This document shows positions 13,740 to 22,829 of a stretch of 64,000 bases of DNA, piece after piece. Position numbers and translations under genes: made by a program. The stretch is taken from the NCBI RefSeq assembly GCF_004137355.1, contig NZ_SDVB01000238.1, positions 496,001 to 560,000 on the forward strand. The letters run 5' to 3'. The notes beneath the pieces were generated by a model. That model worked only from the letters and a program-made list of their open reading frames with translations. It was not told the origin of the DNA and searched no databases. Position 1 is the first letter of the stretch. The number at the start of each line of letters is the position of its first letter. The DNA comes from Ciceribacter ferrooxidans. Its GTDB lineage: Bacteria; Pseudomonadota; Alphaproteobacteria; Rhizobiales; Rhizobiaceae.

Positions 13740-14672
13740 TCAACGGCCGGCGAGTACGCGCTCCGCCCAGGTGGCGAAATCGGCGATCGCCTCCTCCCGG
13801 CCGAACTCGTTCAGTGTCTCGTGGCGCATCTCGTCGTAGATCCGGGTGGTGACGCCGGTGAAGCCGTGGCGTTCGAGCCGGCGTCCGAGCCAGGCGATCT
13901 CGCGGCCGCCGCGTGTTGCCGGATCCTTGCCGCCGCCGACGAGGTGGATCGGCAGGTCCTTCGGCAGGCGGGCGAGCATGGCCGGTGCGGGGGCACGGAA
14001 GGTGAGCGCGAAGACGTCGCGCCACATCGAGATGCTCGCCTCGAACCGGCAGAGCGGGTCCCGGTCGTATTTCTCGACTTGCGTGCGGTCGCGGGAGAGC
14101 CAGTCGCTGTCAGACTGCCGGCCGGGGATGGAGCGGCCCCAGGCGCGAAAGGTCGCAAGCGGCAGGACCGTGCTCGGCACGTCCGAGCCTTTCAACACCT
14201 GTTCGGCATAGAGCACCGCCTCGGCGAAGCGGCCGGCAATGCCGGGGTTGAAGTTGGAATTCCAGACGGCGAGGGCCTGGAAATCCTGCGGGTGCGAGAC
14301 CGCGGTGTTGAGCGCGATCAGCCCGCCCATGGAATGGCCGAAGAGCAGGACGGGAAGGGCGCCATGGCGGGAGACGGCGAGGTCGCGCATCGCCTTGACG
14401 TCGGCGATCACCTTTTCGACACCGCCGGCCGGTGCGAAGCGGCCGAGCGGCGCCCCTTCGGCGACTGTCTCGCCGTGTCCGCGGTGGTCGTGGGCATAGA
14501 CCGCGAAGCCGCGCGCGGCCATCGCCTCAGCGAAACCACGGTAGCGGCCGGAATGTTCGACGAGGCCGTGATTGACGAGCAGGATCGCGCGCGGCGTGCC
14601 TTCCGCCGGCGCATGATGAAAGGCGAGCCTGGCGCCGGAGGGTGCCTCGTGAAAATCGGTCGTTTCAAACAT
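13740..14672 (-). CDS. Alpha/beta hydrolase, lysophospholipase/monoacylglycerol-lipase-like
   Basis: The 310-residue cytoplasmic protein is a serine hydrolase of the alpha/beta fold. The nucleophile elbow is GHSMGG with S114. The oxyanion-region HG at 35-36 and the DHRGHGET segment near residue 62 are characteristic of the PldB/monoglyceride-lipase group. A GGKDPATRGG segment late in the chain probably carries the acid and EMRHETLNE the catalytic His. It is monocistronic with no regulator beside it. The real substrate, lysophospholipid or acylglycerol, is not shown. Confidence 0.85.
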   Translation of the reverse strand: MFETTDFHEAPSGARLAFHHAPAEGTPRAILLVNHGLVEHSGRYRGFAEAMAARGFAVYAHDHRGHGETVAEGAPLGRFAPAGGVEKVIADVKAMRDLAVSRHGALPVLLFGHSMGGLIALNTAVSHPQDFQALAVWNSNFNPGIAGRFAEAVLYAEQVLKGSDVPSTVLPLATFRAWGRSIPGRQSDSDWLSRDRTQVEKYDRDPLCRFEASISMWRDVFALTFRAPAPAMLARLPKDLPIHLVGGGKDPATRGGREIAWLGRRLERHGFTGVTTRIYDEMRHETLNEFGREEAIADFATWAERVLAGR

Positions 14673-14883
14673 CGGTGATCCCGTCTCCGGTTGAATTGTG
14701 GTCTCGTAACGTCAGTCTAAAGTTATTTGCGCTCAATCTGCGATCATCGCCTGTCCGGCCCCCTTCAACCGCTGCTGCCTCGCGTTTTGCCGGATCAGGT
14801 CCTTCGGTGTCAACGAGAGTGGAACCGACGAACGTCTGCCCTCAGTGTTCATCGTGATCCCACTTCCCGCCGGGGATTGGCAG

Positions 14884-14912
14884 TTGCCCCGCAGGGCCCT
14901 TTCGCCTACATA
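14884..14912 (+). promoter_or_regulatory. Probable ettA promoter
   Basis: TTGCCC (14884-14889) and TACATA (14907-14912) are separated by 17 bases and lie 42 bases before the ettA ATG, a good match to a housekeeping promoter. The rest of the 281-base gap to the divergent hydrolase gene shows nothing further that I can name. Confidence 0.5.
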
Positions 14913-14953
14913 GCGGCACATCCAGTTCTTTTCCCCCGGGGAGCATATTTTCC

Positions 14954-16603
14954 ATGGCACGGCAGTTCATTTATCACATGGCCGGACTGAACAAGTCCTA
15001 CGGCAACAAGAAGATCCTCGAGAACATTCATCTCTCCTTCTACCCGGACGCCAAGATCGGCATTCTCGGCCCGAACGGCGCCGGCAAGTCGACCGTGCTG
15101 AAGATCATGGCTGGTCTCGACAAGGAGTGGACCGGCGAAGCATGGCTCGCGGAGGGCGCCACCCTTGGCTATCTCGCGCAGGAGCCGCAGCTCGACGAGG
15201 GCCTCAACGTGTTCGGCAACGTCATGGAAGGGGTGGCCGACAAGAAGGCGATCCTCGACCGCTACAACGAACTGATGATGAATTATTCCGACGAGACCGC
15301 GGAAGAGGGCGCGAAGCTCCAGGACATCATCGACAGCCAGAACCTCTGGGACCTCGAAAGCCAGGTGGAGATGGCGATGGAAGCGCTGCGCTGCCCGCCG
15401 GGCGATGCGACGATCGACAATCTCTCGGGCGGTGAAAAGCGCCGTGTGGCGCTCTGCCAGCTGCTCCTGCGCCAGCCCGACCTGCTGCTGCTCGACGAAC
15501 CGACCAACCACCTGGACGCGGAAACGATCGCGTGGCTCGAAAAGCACCTGCGCGAATATCCGGGTGCCATCCTGATGGTCACCCACGACCGCTACTTCCT
15601 CGACAACGTCACCGGCTGGATTCTCGAACTCGACCGCGGTCGCGGCATTCCCTACGAGGGCAACTATTCCGCCTATCTGACCGCGAAGGCGAAGCGCCTG
15701 GCACAGGAAGAGCGCGAGGAAGGCAGCCGCCAGAAGGCTCTGTCGCGCGAGCAGGAGTGGATCGCCTCCAGCCCGAAGGCTCGCCAGGCGAAGTCGAAGG
15801 CCCGTATCCGTGCCTATGACGAGCTGGTGGCGGCGGCCGAGAACCGGCGTCCCGGCGAAGCGCAGATCATCATTCCGGTCGGCGAGCGGCTCGGCAATGT
15901 CGTCATCGAGGCGGAGAACATCACCAAAGCCTATGACGGACGCGTGCTCTTCGAAAATCTCTCCTTCAAGCTGCCGCCCGGCGGCATCGTCGGCGTGATC
16001 GGCCCGAACGGCGCCGGCAAGACGACGCTTTTCAGGATGATCACCGGCCAGGAGAAGCCCGACAGCGGCGAGATCCGCATCGGCGATACCGTCCACCTCG
16101 GCTATGTCGACCAGAGCCGCGATTCGCTCGATGGATCGAAGAATGTCTGGGAAGAGATTTCCGGCGGTAACGACATCATCAAGCTCGGAAAGTTCGAAAT
16201 GAATTCCCGTGCCTATTGCGGCGCCTTCAACTTCAAGGGTGGCGACCAGCAGCAGAAGGTCGGCAACCTGTCGGGCGGCCAGCGCAACCGCGTGCATCTC
16301 GCCAAGATGCTGAAGGCCGGCGGCAATGTCCTGCTGCTCGACGAACCGACAAACGACCTCGACACGGAAACGCTGTCGGCGCTCGAAGACGCGCTCGAAA
16401 ACTTCGCCGGTTGCGCGGTCATCATCTCGCACGACCGCATGTTCCTCGACCGCCTCGCGACCCACATCCTCGCCTTCGAGGGCGACAGCCATGTCGAATG
16501 GTTCGAAGGCAACTTCGAGGACTACGAGAAGGACAAGATCCGCCGCCTCGGCCCGGATGCGGTCAACCCCAAGCGGGTGACCTACAAGCGGCTGACGCGC
16601 TAA
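14954..16603 (+). CDS. ettA: Energy-dependent translational throttle protein EttA (ABC-F)
   Basis: The 549-residue cytoplasmic protein is an ABC-F ATPase that binds the ribosomal E site and couples the first peptide bonds to cellular energy. Two ABC cassettes are present, each with GPNGAGK (first at 39-45), an LSGGE/LSGGQ signature and an LLLDEPTN Walker B. The arm insertion in the first cassette and the P-site interaction linker (about residues 240-320, charged and helical) are of EttA length. The C-terminal [12 protein letters not shown] is typical of EttA. The gene is monocistronic with its own promoter and a strong terminator. Confidence 0.95.
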   Translation: MARQFIYHMAGLNKSYGNKKILENIHLSFYPDAKIGILGPNGAGKSTVLKIMAGLDKEWTGEAWLAEGATLGYLAQEPQLDEGLNVFGNVMEGVADKKAILDRYNELMMNYSDETAEEGAKLQDIIDSQNLWDLESQVEMAMEALRCPPGDATIDNLSGGEKRRVALCQLLLRQPDLLLLDEPTNHLDAETIAWLEKHLREYPGAILMVTHDRYFLDNVTGWILELDRGRGIPYEGNYSAYLTAKAKRLAQEEREEGSRQKALSREQEWIASSPKARQAKSKARIRAYDELVAAAENRRPGEAQIIIPVGERLGNVVIEAENITKAYDGRVLFENLSFKLPPGGIVGVIGPNGAGKTTLFRMITGQEKPDSGEIRIGDTVHLGYVDQSRDSLDGSKNVWEEISGGNDIIKLGKFEMNSRAYCGAFNFKGGDQQQKVGNLSGGQRNRVHLAKMLKAGGNVLLLDEPTNDLDTETLSALEDALENFAGCAVIISHDRMFLDRLATHILAFEGDSHVEWFEGNFEDYEKDKIRRLGPDAVNPKRVTYKRLTR

Positions 16604-16627
16604 CAAAGGCGTTGGTGAAAAGACGAC

Positions 16628-16654
16628 AAGCCCCGGTTTTTCCGGGGCTTTTCC
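16628..16654 (+). terminator. Intrinsic terminator of ettA
   Basis: A perfect 9-base stem AAGCCCCGG/CCGGGGCTT with a five-T loop, ending in TTTT, lies 25 bases after the ettA stop. Confidence 0.85.
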
Positions 16655-16728
16655 ATTTCTGGGGGCGATGCGACCCTGCATGGCGGTGGGGCGCCCGAAT
16701 TTGCGCTTGCATAAGTGGCGCGATAGAC

Positions 16729-16744
16729 ATAAACATATCTTTAT
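16729..16744 (+). promoter_or_regulatory. AT-rich operator candidate upstream of ArsR-methyltransferase gene
   Basis: ATAAA-CATATC-TTTAT is an inverted repeat in an AT-rich island that stands out from the GC-rich surroundings, 19 bases before the start codon at 16764. The wider tract also reads GATA...TATC. It is well placed for autoregulation by the ArsR-type protein encoded next, and it resembles in style the operators of SAH-responsive ArsR-family regulators of methionine genes. Binding is inferred. Confidence 0.5.
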
Positions 16745-16763
16745 ATCTTGATTGGGGATTGAA

Positions 16764-17774
16764 ATGGCGAAGCCGATGGAATTTGGCGTGGATGCGCTCG
16801 TCGAACTGCTGAAGGCGGCGGGGGAGCCGACGCGGCTTCGGCTTCTCGCCCTGCTTTCCGCCGGCGACCTGACGGTCACGGACCTGACGGAAATCCTCGG
16901 CCAGTCGCAACCGCGCATCTCCCGGCACCTGAAGCTTCTCGGCGAGGCCGGGCTGATCGACCGCTACCAGGAGGGAGCCTGGGCCTATTTCCGCCTGAAG
17001 CAGGACGGCGACGCCGCCGCGCTTGCCGGCATCATCCTCTCGGCGGCCCGCGTCGACGATCCGGTTCTGCTCCGCGACGGCGAGCGGCTTTCCGCGGTCA
17101 AGCGCACCCGCGCCGACAAGGCGCAGGCCTATTTCAGCCGCAACGCCTCCGAATGGGACGAGCTTCGCCGGCTGCACGTGGACGACCGGCAGGTCGAGGC
17201 GGCACTTCTCGGCGTGCTCGGACCGGAGCAGGTGGATGCGCTCCTCGATCTCGGCACGGGCACCGGCCGCATCCTGCAGCTTCTTTCCGACCTCTACCGC
17301 CGCGCCGTCGGCATTGACGCCAGCCGTGACATGCTGGCGGTGGCGCGTGCCAATCTCGACAAGGCCGGCATCCTCAAGGCGACGGTGCGCCACGGCGACA
17401 TCCTCAACCTGCCGCTCGACGGCAGCGAATACGACCTCGTGACGATCCACCAGGTGCTGCACTTCCTGGTGCAGCCGGAGCTGGCGATCGGCGAGGCGGC
17501 GCGGATGCTGAAGACCGGCGGACGGCTGGTGATCATCGACCTTGCGCCGCACAGCCTCGAACACTTGAGGGACGAGCATGCCCATGTCCGGCTCGGCTTC
17601 TCGCATCCGGTGATGGCCGACTGGCTCGCCAAATACGGGCTCGCCGTCGAGAAGGTGGTCGACCTGCCACCGGCAAGCCCGGCCACGCAGGCGCTGACCG
17701 TCACCATCTGGGTGGCACGCCGGCAGGGCGGCGAGGGCACCGCAGCAGACAGCATTGAAAATCGGGAGGAATGA
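16764..17774 (+). CDS. ArsR-family regulator fused to a SAM-dependent methyltransferase domain
   Basis: The 336-residue protein joins an ArsR-type winged helix (residues 8-80, recognition helix SQPRISRHLKLLGEAGLI) to a class I methyltransferase domain (about 130-325, SAM-binding LLDLGTGTGR at 160-169). No cysteine metal pair of the ArsR type is present in the helix-turn-helix part, so it is not an arsenic sensor. It sits one base before the start of metF. This suggests control of methionine/SAM metabolism, with SAM or SAH sensed through the methyltransferase fold, as described for SahR-like regulators of Proteobacteria. Whether the domain still methylates anything is unknown. GGGGATTGAA precedes the ATG. 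Confidence 0.85.
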   Translation: MAKPMEFGVDALVELLKAAGEPTRLRLLALLSAGDLTVTDLTEILGQSQPRISRHLKLLGEAGLIDRYQEGAWAYFRLKQDGDAAALAGIILSAARVDDPVLLRDGERLSAVKRTRADKAQAYFSRNASEWDELRRLHVDDRQVEAALLGVLGPEQVDALLDLGTGTGRILQLLSDLYRRAVGIDASRDMLAVARANLDKAGILKATVRHGDILNLPLDGSEYDLVTIHQVLHFLVQPELAIGEAARMLKTGGRLVIIDLAPHSLEHLRDEHAHVRLGFSHPVMADWLAKYGLAVEKVVDLPPASPATQALTVTIWVARRQGGEGTAADSIENREE

Positions 17775-17775
17775 C

Positions 17776-18684
17776 ATGACGCGGGACGATCGACATCCGC
17801 AAGGCAAGAAGCGGCTCGGCATCTCGTTCGAGTTCTTTCCGCCGAAATCGGAGGAGATGGAAGGGCAGCTCTGGACGACGATCGAGGCGCTCGCCGGCTG
17901 GAATCCCGACTTCGTTTCCGTGACCTACGGGGCCGGCGGCAGCACCAAGGCGCCGACGCTGACGACGGTGCGGCGGCTGATCGCCGACACCACCCTGCCG
18001 ACGGCGGCGCACATCACCTGCGTCGACGCGACGCGCGAAGAGGTCCGCCACGTGGCGGAGGAGTTCATCGCCGCCGGCGTGCGCCGTTTCGTGGCACTCC
18101 GGGGCGACCCGCAGAGCGGAGTCGGCGCGGCCTATGCCCCGCATCCGGGCGGGTTCGCCAATGCCGCCGAGCTGGTCGCGGGACTGAGGGACATCGGCGA
18201 CTTCGACATCTCGGTCTCGGCCTATCCGGAAAAGCATCCGGAGAGCCCGGACGTTGCCGCCGACATCGATATGTTGAAGCGCAAGGCCGATGCTGGTGCG
18301 GCGCGGGCGCTCACCCAGTTCTTCTTCGACAACGACGTCTTCGAGCGCTATCTCGAACGGGTGCGGGCGGCGGGTGTCACCATCCCGGTCGTGCCGGGTA
18401 TCATGCTGATCCAGAACCTCACGCAGCTGAAGCGCTTCGCCTCGCTCTGCGGCGCGAGCATCCCGACCTTTCTCGACGAACGTTTCGCAGGGCTCGACGA
18501 CCAGCCGCAGGCGCGTGCGGAGGTTGCCGCCGACGTTGCCGCCGAGCAGATCGAGGACCTCGTCCGCCGCGGGATCACCGATTTCCATCTCTATACGATG
18601 AACAGGGCGCCGCTGGTCTCTGCCGTGTTGCAGCGGCTCGGCCTGGAGCGGAGCGGCGACGCCCGGTCCGGCGCCGCGGCGTGA
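17776..18684 (+). CDS. metF: 5,10-Methylenetetrahydrofolate reductase MetF
   Basis: The 302-residue flavoenzyme reduces 5,10-methylene- to 5-methyl-tetrahydrofolate with NADH, supplying methyl groups for methionine synthesis. It is a TIM barrel with FAD. The proton donor Glu is E19 in FEFFPPK, and the conserved VTYGAGGST, HITCVDAT, RGDPQ and SAYPEKHPESP segments are present. The start at 17776 has GGGAGG 6 bases upstream and lies one base after the stop of the ArsR-methyltransferase fusion, so the two form an operon. A long hairpin terminator follows. Confidence 0.96.
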   Translation: MTRDDRHPQGKKRLGISFEFFPPKSEEMEGQLWTTIEALAGWNPDFVSVTYGAGGSTKAPTLTTVRRLIADTTLPTAAHITCVDATREEVRHVAEEFIAAGVRRFVALRGDPQSGVGAAYAPHPGGFANAAELVAGLRDIGDFDISVSAYPEKHPESPDVAADIDMLKRKADAGAARALTQFFFDNDVFERYLERVRAAGVTIPVVPGIMLIQNLTQLKRFASLCGASIPTFLDERFAGLDDQPQARAEVAADVAAEQIEDLVRRGITDFHLYTMNRAPLVSAVLQRLGLERSGDARSGAAA

Positions 18685-18705
18685 GCGGACAAGTCGCCTG
18701 AACTG

Positions 18706-18745
18706 AAAAGGCGCATACCGTTCGCCGTCGGTATACGCCTTTTTA
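18706..18745 (+). terminator. Intrinsic terminator of metF
   Basis: A 15-base stem (AAAAGGCGCATACCG with CGGTATACGCCTTTT, one mismatch) closes an 8-base loop and runs into TTTTT. It would work in both directions and so also end the small minus-strand gene at 18817. Confidence 0.85.
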
Positions 18746-18816
18746 AGAATTCTTGCATATTCTGGCCGGTACGGACGCTGATTATGCCCTGGTCCGGCGC
18801 CTGTTCGTCTGGTGAC

Positions 18817-18894
18817 TCAGATGAACAGCATGGTGGCTATGAAAACAAACGCTGCACCGACGATCAGGACATTCAAGGAATTGGTAAGTCCCAT
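18817..18894 (-). CDS. 25-residue single-span membrane peptide
   Basis: This short frame encodes 25 residues, starting Met-Gly-Leu-Thr-Asn-Ser and continuing as one hydrophobic span (Leu, Val, Ile, Ala, Phe) to Leu-Phe-Ile. It is preceded by a near-perfect AAGGAGG ribosome site 6 bases before the ATG, the strongest argument that it is translated. A TATTAT sequence about 35 bases upstream (minus strand) may be its -10 box. The metF terminator lies downstream and can act in its direction. It is too short to classify; a small inner-membrane peptide is the only reading the sequence supports. The other 260 bases up to the antiporter gene show no gene. Confidence 0.6.
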   Translation of the reverse strand: MGLTNSLNVLIVGAAFVFIATMLFI

Positions 18895-19155
18895 GTGTGC
18901 CTCCTTGCGTTGACCGGGGGATAATATGTCCTTTCTGTGTCAGATGGGAAGCGAATTGTGTGCTGCGATGCAGTGATCGCGGCCTGCCAACACCCGTCAA
19001 ATTGTCGCATCGCCCTGAAAATCAAGGCCTCGATGCGTCGCATATTTTCAGTGAATTTGTTTAACAGACCTGCGCCGGCCGCTCTCCTTCGGCCGCAGTT
19101 CGTCTCCGGATGAGACGCCGGCAAAGCCGGTGCCCCGTCGGGTGAAGCGGCTGAT

Positions 19156-20577
19156 TTGCCTCGGGCGGCGTCGCGTGCATCATGGCGCAGAACGAGAATC
19201 GCGCGAGGAGGAATTCCGCTGGACACCGCCGTTGCCGAAAACGCCGGCCACGCCACCGCGCTCGTCGGCATTGCAGCCGTCGTCGCCGTCGCGGCCCTGC
19301 TCGGTCTTTTCTTCCTGTGGCTGCGCCAGCCGCCGCTCGTCGGTTTCATCGCCGCGGGCGTGGCGCTCGGCCCGACCGGCGCCGGCCTGATCTCGAGTTC
19401 CGAGAACGTCGCGGTGCTCGCCGAAATGGGCGTTGTGGTGCTGCTCTTCTTCATCGGCATGGAACTGTCGGTCAAAGCCTTCGTGCTGTCGCTCCGGCAG
19501 GCGCTTCTGGTGATGGCCGGGCAGTTGCTCGCGGCCATGGTGCTCGCGCTCGGGATCGCCACGCTCTCCGGTGCGTCGAACTCCGAGACGATCATCCTCG
19601 GCTTCATCATCGCACTTTCCTCGACGGTGGTCGCCATGAAGATGCTGGAGGAGATGGGCGTGCTGCGCGGCGACGCCGGGCGGATCGCCGTCGGCGTCTT
19701 GATTGCGCAGGACATCGCGGTGGTCCCGATGCTGATCTTCGTTTCAAGCCTCGGCGGCGAGGGGGCCGATTACCGGCTGATCGCGATCCGCATGGCGGTG
19801 GCGCTGGCGCTGCTCGGCGGGCTCCTCTGGTGGTTCGGACGGCACATGAAGCTCAAGGTGCCGTTTGCCGAGGCGATCGAGGACAAGGTGGAGATGCTGG
19901 CGCTCGGTGCGCTCGCCGTCTGCTTCACCGCCGCGGCAGTTTCCGGTGTGGCCGGGCTTTCGCCCGCCTACGGCGCCTTCCTCGCCGGCATCATCGTCGG
20001 CAATTCGACGCTGCGCAGCCGGGTGATCCCGGTGATCGAGCCGATCCAGAGCCTGTTGCTCGTCGTCTTCTTCCTGTCGATCGGCCTGTTGATCGACCTC
20101 GACTTCATCGCCGAACGCTTCTGGCAGGTGCTGTTCGTCTCGCTCTTCGTGATCGCGGCGAAATCGGTGCTCAACATCTTCCTCCTGCGCAAAACCGGGT
20201 CGAGCCCGCAGACGGCGCTGGTTGCCGGCCTCTCTATGGCGCAGATCGGAGAATTCTCATTCGTGCTGTCGTCGGCGGGCTATGCGGCGGGTGCGCTCGG
20301 CTACGACCTCTTCCGGCTGTCGATCGCCGTCTCGGCCGTCTCGCTGCTCGTCTCGCCGCTCTGGGTCAACGTGATGCATCGGCTGGAGAACATGGCCTCC
20401 GAGGGGCTCGAGAACTACCGGCAGGCGCTCGCCGTAGCCTATGCGCACGAGTTGCACGAGGTGAGCCGCGGGCGGGACGTGCTGGCCCGCGGCGTCGACT
20501 GGTTGCGGGTTCGCCTCAGGGCCGCCCGCGTCGCCTACGAACAGCGCCGCCGCGCGCGTCGCGGCGGCGACAGCTGA
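19156..20577 (+). CDS. Kef-type (CPA2) monovalent cation:proton antiporter
   Basis: The inner-membrane protein has about 12-13 hydrophobic segments from residue 35 to 420 and matches the CPA2 family of K+/Na+:H+ antiporters (KefB/KefC/GerN-like), with AQDIAVVP and SLSMAQIGEFSFV-type segments. The C-terminal TrkA-N nucleotide domain of KefB/C is absent and is replaced by a short basic tail. The start is doubtful. The coordinates use TTG 19156, which has a poor ribosome site. A CTG at 19219 has GAGGAGG 7 bases upstream and begins just before the first membrane segment, so it is the more likely true start. No ATG or GTG fits. Confidence 0.85.
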   Translation: MPRAASRASWRRTRIARGGIPLDTAVAENAGHATALVGIAAVVAVAALLGLFFLWLRQPPLVGFIAAGVALGPTGAGLISSSENVAVLAEMGVVVLLFFIGMELSVKAFVLSLRQALLVMAGQLLAAMVLALGIATLSGASNSETIILGFIIALSSTVVAMKMLEEMGVLRGDAGRIAVGVLIAQDIAVVPMLIFVSSLGGEGADYRLIAIRMAVALALLGGLLWWFGRHMKLKVPFAEAIEDKVEMLALGALAVCFTAAAVSGVAGLSPAYGAFLAGIIVGNSTLRSRVIPVIEPIQSLLLVVFFLSIGLLIDLDFIAERFWQVLFVSLFVIAAKSVLNIFLLRKTGSSPQTALVAGLSMAQIGEFSFVLSSAGYAAGALGYDLFRLSIAVSAVSLLVSPLWVNVMHRLENMASEGLENYRQALAVAYAHELHEVSRGRDVLARGVDWLRVRLRAARVAYEQRRRARRGGDS

Positions 20578-20584
20578 TTGTCAC

Positions 20585-21775
20585 TCAAAGGGCGTTGAGG
20601 AGCGCGGGCGTCGCCCAGCCGTCGGCGGGAATGCCGAGGCGCTGCTGTTCCTTCTGCACGGCGACGCGGGTACCGGCGCCGAGGATGCCGTCGATCTCGC
20701 CGACCTCATGGCCGAGGGCCTGCAGCCGCGTCTGCAGGGCCTTCATCTCGGTGTCGCTGAGGCCCGGTTCCGGATTGCCCTTCTGGTAGGGCTCAGCTCC
20801 CATCAGGCGGGTGGCGAAATAGGCGGCCGAGGTCGTGTAGATGAAGGACTTGTTCCATTCGAGATAGACGCTGAAGTTCGGATAGGTGAGGAAGGCCGGC
20901 CCCTTGCGACCCTGCGGCAGGACGAGACCGACGGGGAGGGCGGCGGAGGCAGTGTTGCCGTCACGCGGCGAAACACCGAGCGCGAACCAGTCGCCCGCGG
21001 TCATGCCGCCTTCGAGGCCGGTCTTCTCCCAGGGGAGATTTTCCGGAAGGGTGACCTCCTGGATCCACGGCTCGCCGGCGCGCCAGCCGAGGCTCTGGAT
21101 GAAGCGGGCGGCAGTCAGGATCGCATCCGGCGAACTCTTCTTGACGTTGACGTGGCCGTCACCGTCGCCGTCGAGGCCGTAGGCGACGATATCCTTCGGC
21201 AGCATCTGCACCTGGCCGATCTCGCCCGCCCAGGCGCCGGTATTGGTCGAGGGGTCGAGGTCGCCGTGCTCAACCATGGTGATGAGGTTCAAGAGCTGCG
21301 GACGGAAGAGCTCCGGGCGGCGGCAGTCGTGAGAGAGCGTCACCAGCGCGTTGCGGGTGTTGAAATCGCCCTGCACGGCGCCGAAGTCGGTCTCCATCGC
21401 CCAGAAGGCGGTGATGACGCCGGGCGGCACGCCGTATTCCCGCTCGGCCTTGGCGAAGACGTCGGCATAGTCCCGCATCTTCTGTCGGCCGATGTCGAGG
21501 CGCGCCTGGCTGACGGTGCGCTTGGAAAATTCGAGGAAGGTCTGCTTGAAGACACCCTGGGCGCGGTCGCGCGACAGCACCTTCTGGTCGATCGCGGCGC
21601 CGGCGAGCGCCCGGTCGGCGGCTTCGGGAGATGCGCCGTTCGACACGGCCTCGGTCTTCACGCCCTGCAGGAAGGCAGCGAGATCGCCGCCGCACTCGGC
21701 CGCACCGGCGACGGCGGTCGAGGCGAGCAGGCTTGCGAGGGTGACGATGGTGGTCAGGCGGGTACGGGCGGACAT
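20585..21775 (-). CDS. Lytic murein transglycosylase (MltB family) with peptidoglycan-binding domain
   Basis: The 396-residue protein is exported (signal peptide about residues 1-25) and should cleave the MurNAc-GlcNAc bond of peptidoglycan, leaving anhydro-MurNAc. The catalytic Glu is E128 in FWAMETDFG, followed by the family's GEIGQVQMLP and YGLDGDGDGHVN (Ca-loop-like) segments. The last 60 residues form a PG_binding_1 domain. ATG 21775 is chosen over an upstream start because it gives the signal peptide and has AGGAA 7 bases before it. It lies on the same strand as a GH25 lipoprotein gene 147 bases upstream. Confidence 0.9.
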   Translation of the reverse strand: MSARTRLTTIVTLASLLASTAVAGAAECGGDLAAFLQGVKTEAVSNGASPEAADRALAGAAIDQKVLSRDRAQGVFKQTFLEFSKRTVSQARLDIGRQKMRDYADVFAKAEREYGVPPGVITAFWAMETDFGAVQGDFNTRNALVTLSHDCRRPELFRPQLLNLITMVEHGDLDPSTNTGAWAGEIGQVQMLPKDIVAYGLDGDGDGHVNVKKSSPDAILTAARFIQSLGWRAGEPWIQEVTLPENLPWEKTGLEGGMTAGDWFALGVSPRDGNTASAALPVGLVLPQGRKGPAFLTYPNFSVYLEWNKSFIYTTSAAYFATRLMGAEPYQKGNPEPGLSDTEMKALQTRLQALGHEVGEIDGILGAGTRVAVQKEQQRLGIPADGWATPALLNAL

Positions 21776-21922
21776 GCGGACTTCCTCATGGGTTTCGGTG
21801 GACGTGGTATCGGAAGAGATTTTGGCCAAAGCGAGGAAAGGCCGCCGGCTTCGGGCGTCCTTGTGGAGGCCGGGCGCGCTGGCGTCACGCCCGGTCGCCG
21901 AACGTTGCTGCGCGGGATTCCG

Positions 21923-22702
21923 TTACTGCGAGACGGAAGCGACCCATTTCTTCCAGTTCTGCTCGGTGCCGGCGAAGACGTTGATGTCGGTCTGGCCGCG
22001 AATGCCCGGAACGACACCGGTCGAGGTGTACTGCCAGAAGGCCCAGCGGCGGTCGGCATAGATGTCCTGCGGGTGCTTGGCCACGGAGCGGACCCAGAAA
22101 TGATAGTCCTGGAAATAGCCGGCGAGGTTGTCGCGGTGGAAATCGACGGAGGTGTAGATGATCGGCCGCTTGCCGTAATAGGCCTCGATCCGGTCCATGA
22201 ACCGCTTCATCTCGGCGCGCACGGTGGCGGCGTCCGGCCTCAGCGTGCAGGTCTTGGAGGTCGGGTTCCACTCGACGTCCAGCACCGGCGGCAGGTGCAT
22301 CGAGGCCTTCGGTACGTTGCGGATGAACCAGTCGGCCTGTTCGTCGGCGGTCGAGCAGAAATAATAGAAATGGTAGGGTGCGTGCGCGAGGCCGGCTGCT
22401 GCCGCTGCGCGCCAGTATTCGTCGAAGCGGGAATCGACCCTGTCCTTGCCCTCGGTCGCCTTGATGAAGACGAAGGAGACGCCGGACTTGCGCACCGAGG
22501 TCCAGTCGACGTCGCCGTTCCACTTCGAGACGTCGATGCCGTGGACCTTGTGTCGGTAGGGTGTGTTGTCGCCGAAATCCTGCGGGTCGGTGTCCTGAAA
22601 GCGCGGCTTGATCGACGATGTTTCCATCAGATCGTAGCTCGCGGAGGTGCAGCCGCCGAGAAGCAGGAAAAGGGGCAGGAAAGCCAGGACAAGCAACCGC
22701 AT
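21923..22702 (-). CDS. GH25-family muramidase lipoprotein
   Basis: The 259-residue protein has a lipoprotein signal (LLLGGC, lipidated C18) and a glycoside hydrolase family 25 domain from about residue 52. D57 in HGIDVSKWNG and the D142-x-E144 pair in LDVEW are the catalytic-site acids of GH25 lysozymes, so it should hydrolyse peptidoglycan in the periplasm while anchored in a membrane. The start at 22702 gives the lipoprotein signal directly; the ribosome site is weak. It is followed on the same strand by the MltB-like gene. Confidence 0.88.
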   Translation of the reverse strand: MRLLVLAFLPLFLLLGGCTSASYDLMETSSIKPRFQDTDPQDFGDNTPYRHKVHGIDVSKWNGDVDWTSVRKSGVSFVFIKATEGKDRVDSRFDEYWRAAAAAGLAHAPYHFYYFCSTADEQADWFIRNVPKASMHLPPVLDVEWNPTSKTCTLRPDAATVRAEMKRFMDRIEAYYGKRPIIYTSVDFHRDNLAGYFQDYHFWVRSVAKHPQDIYADRRWAFWQYTSTGVVPGIRGQTDINVFAGTEQNWKKWVASVSQ

Positions 22703-22829
22703 CGAAGGCCCGTAGATGATGTTTTGAACCGTACTCCTGAGGCGGCGCACACGAACGCAGGACACAACAGGTGCAAGCCCAATTGTGGCACTATCATCGT
22801 TAAAAAGCCGTTATTTGCAACTGCCGATA

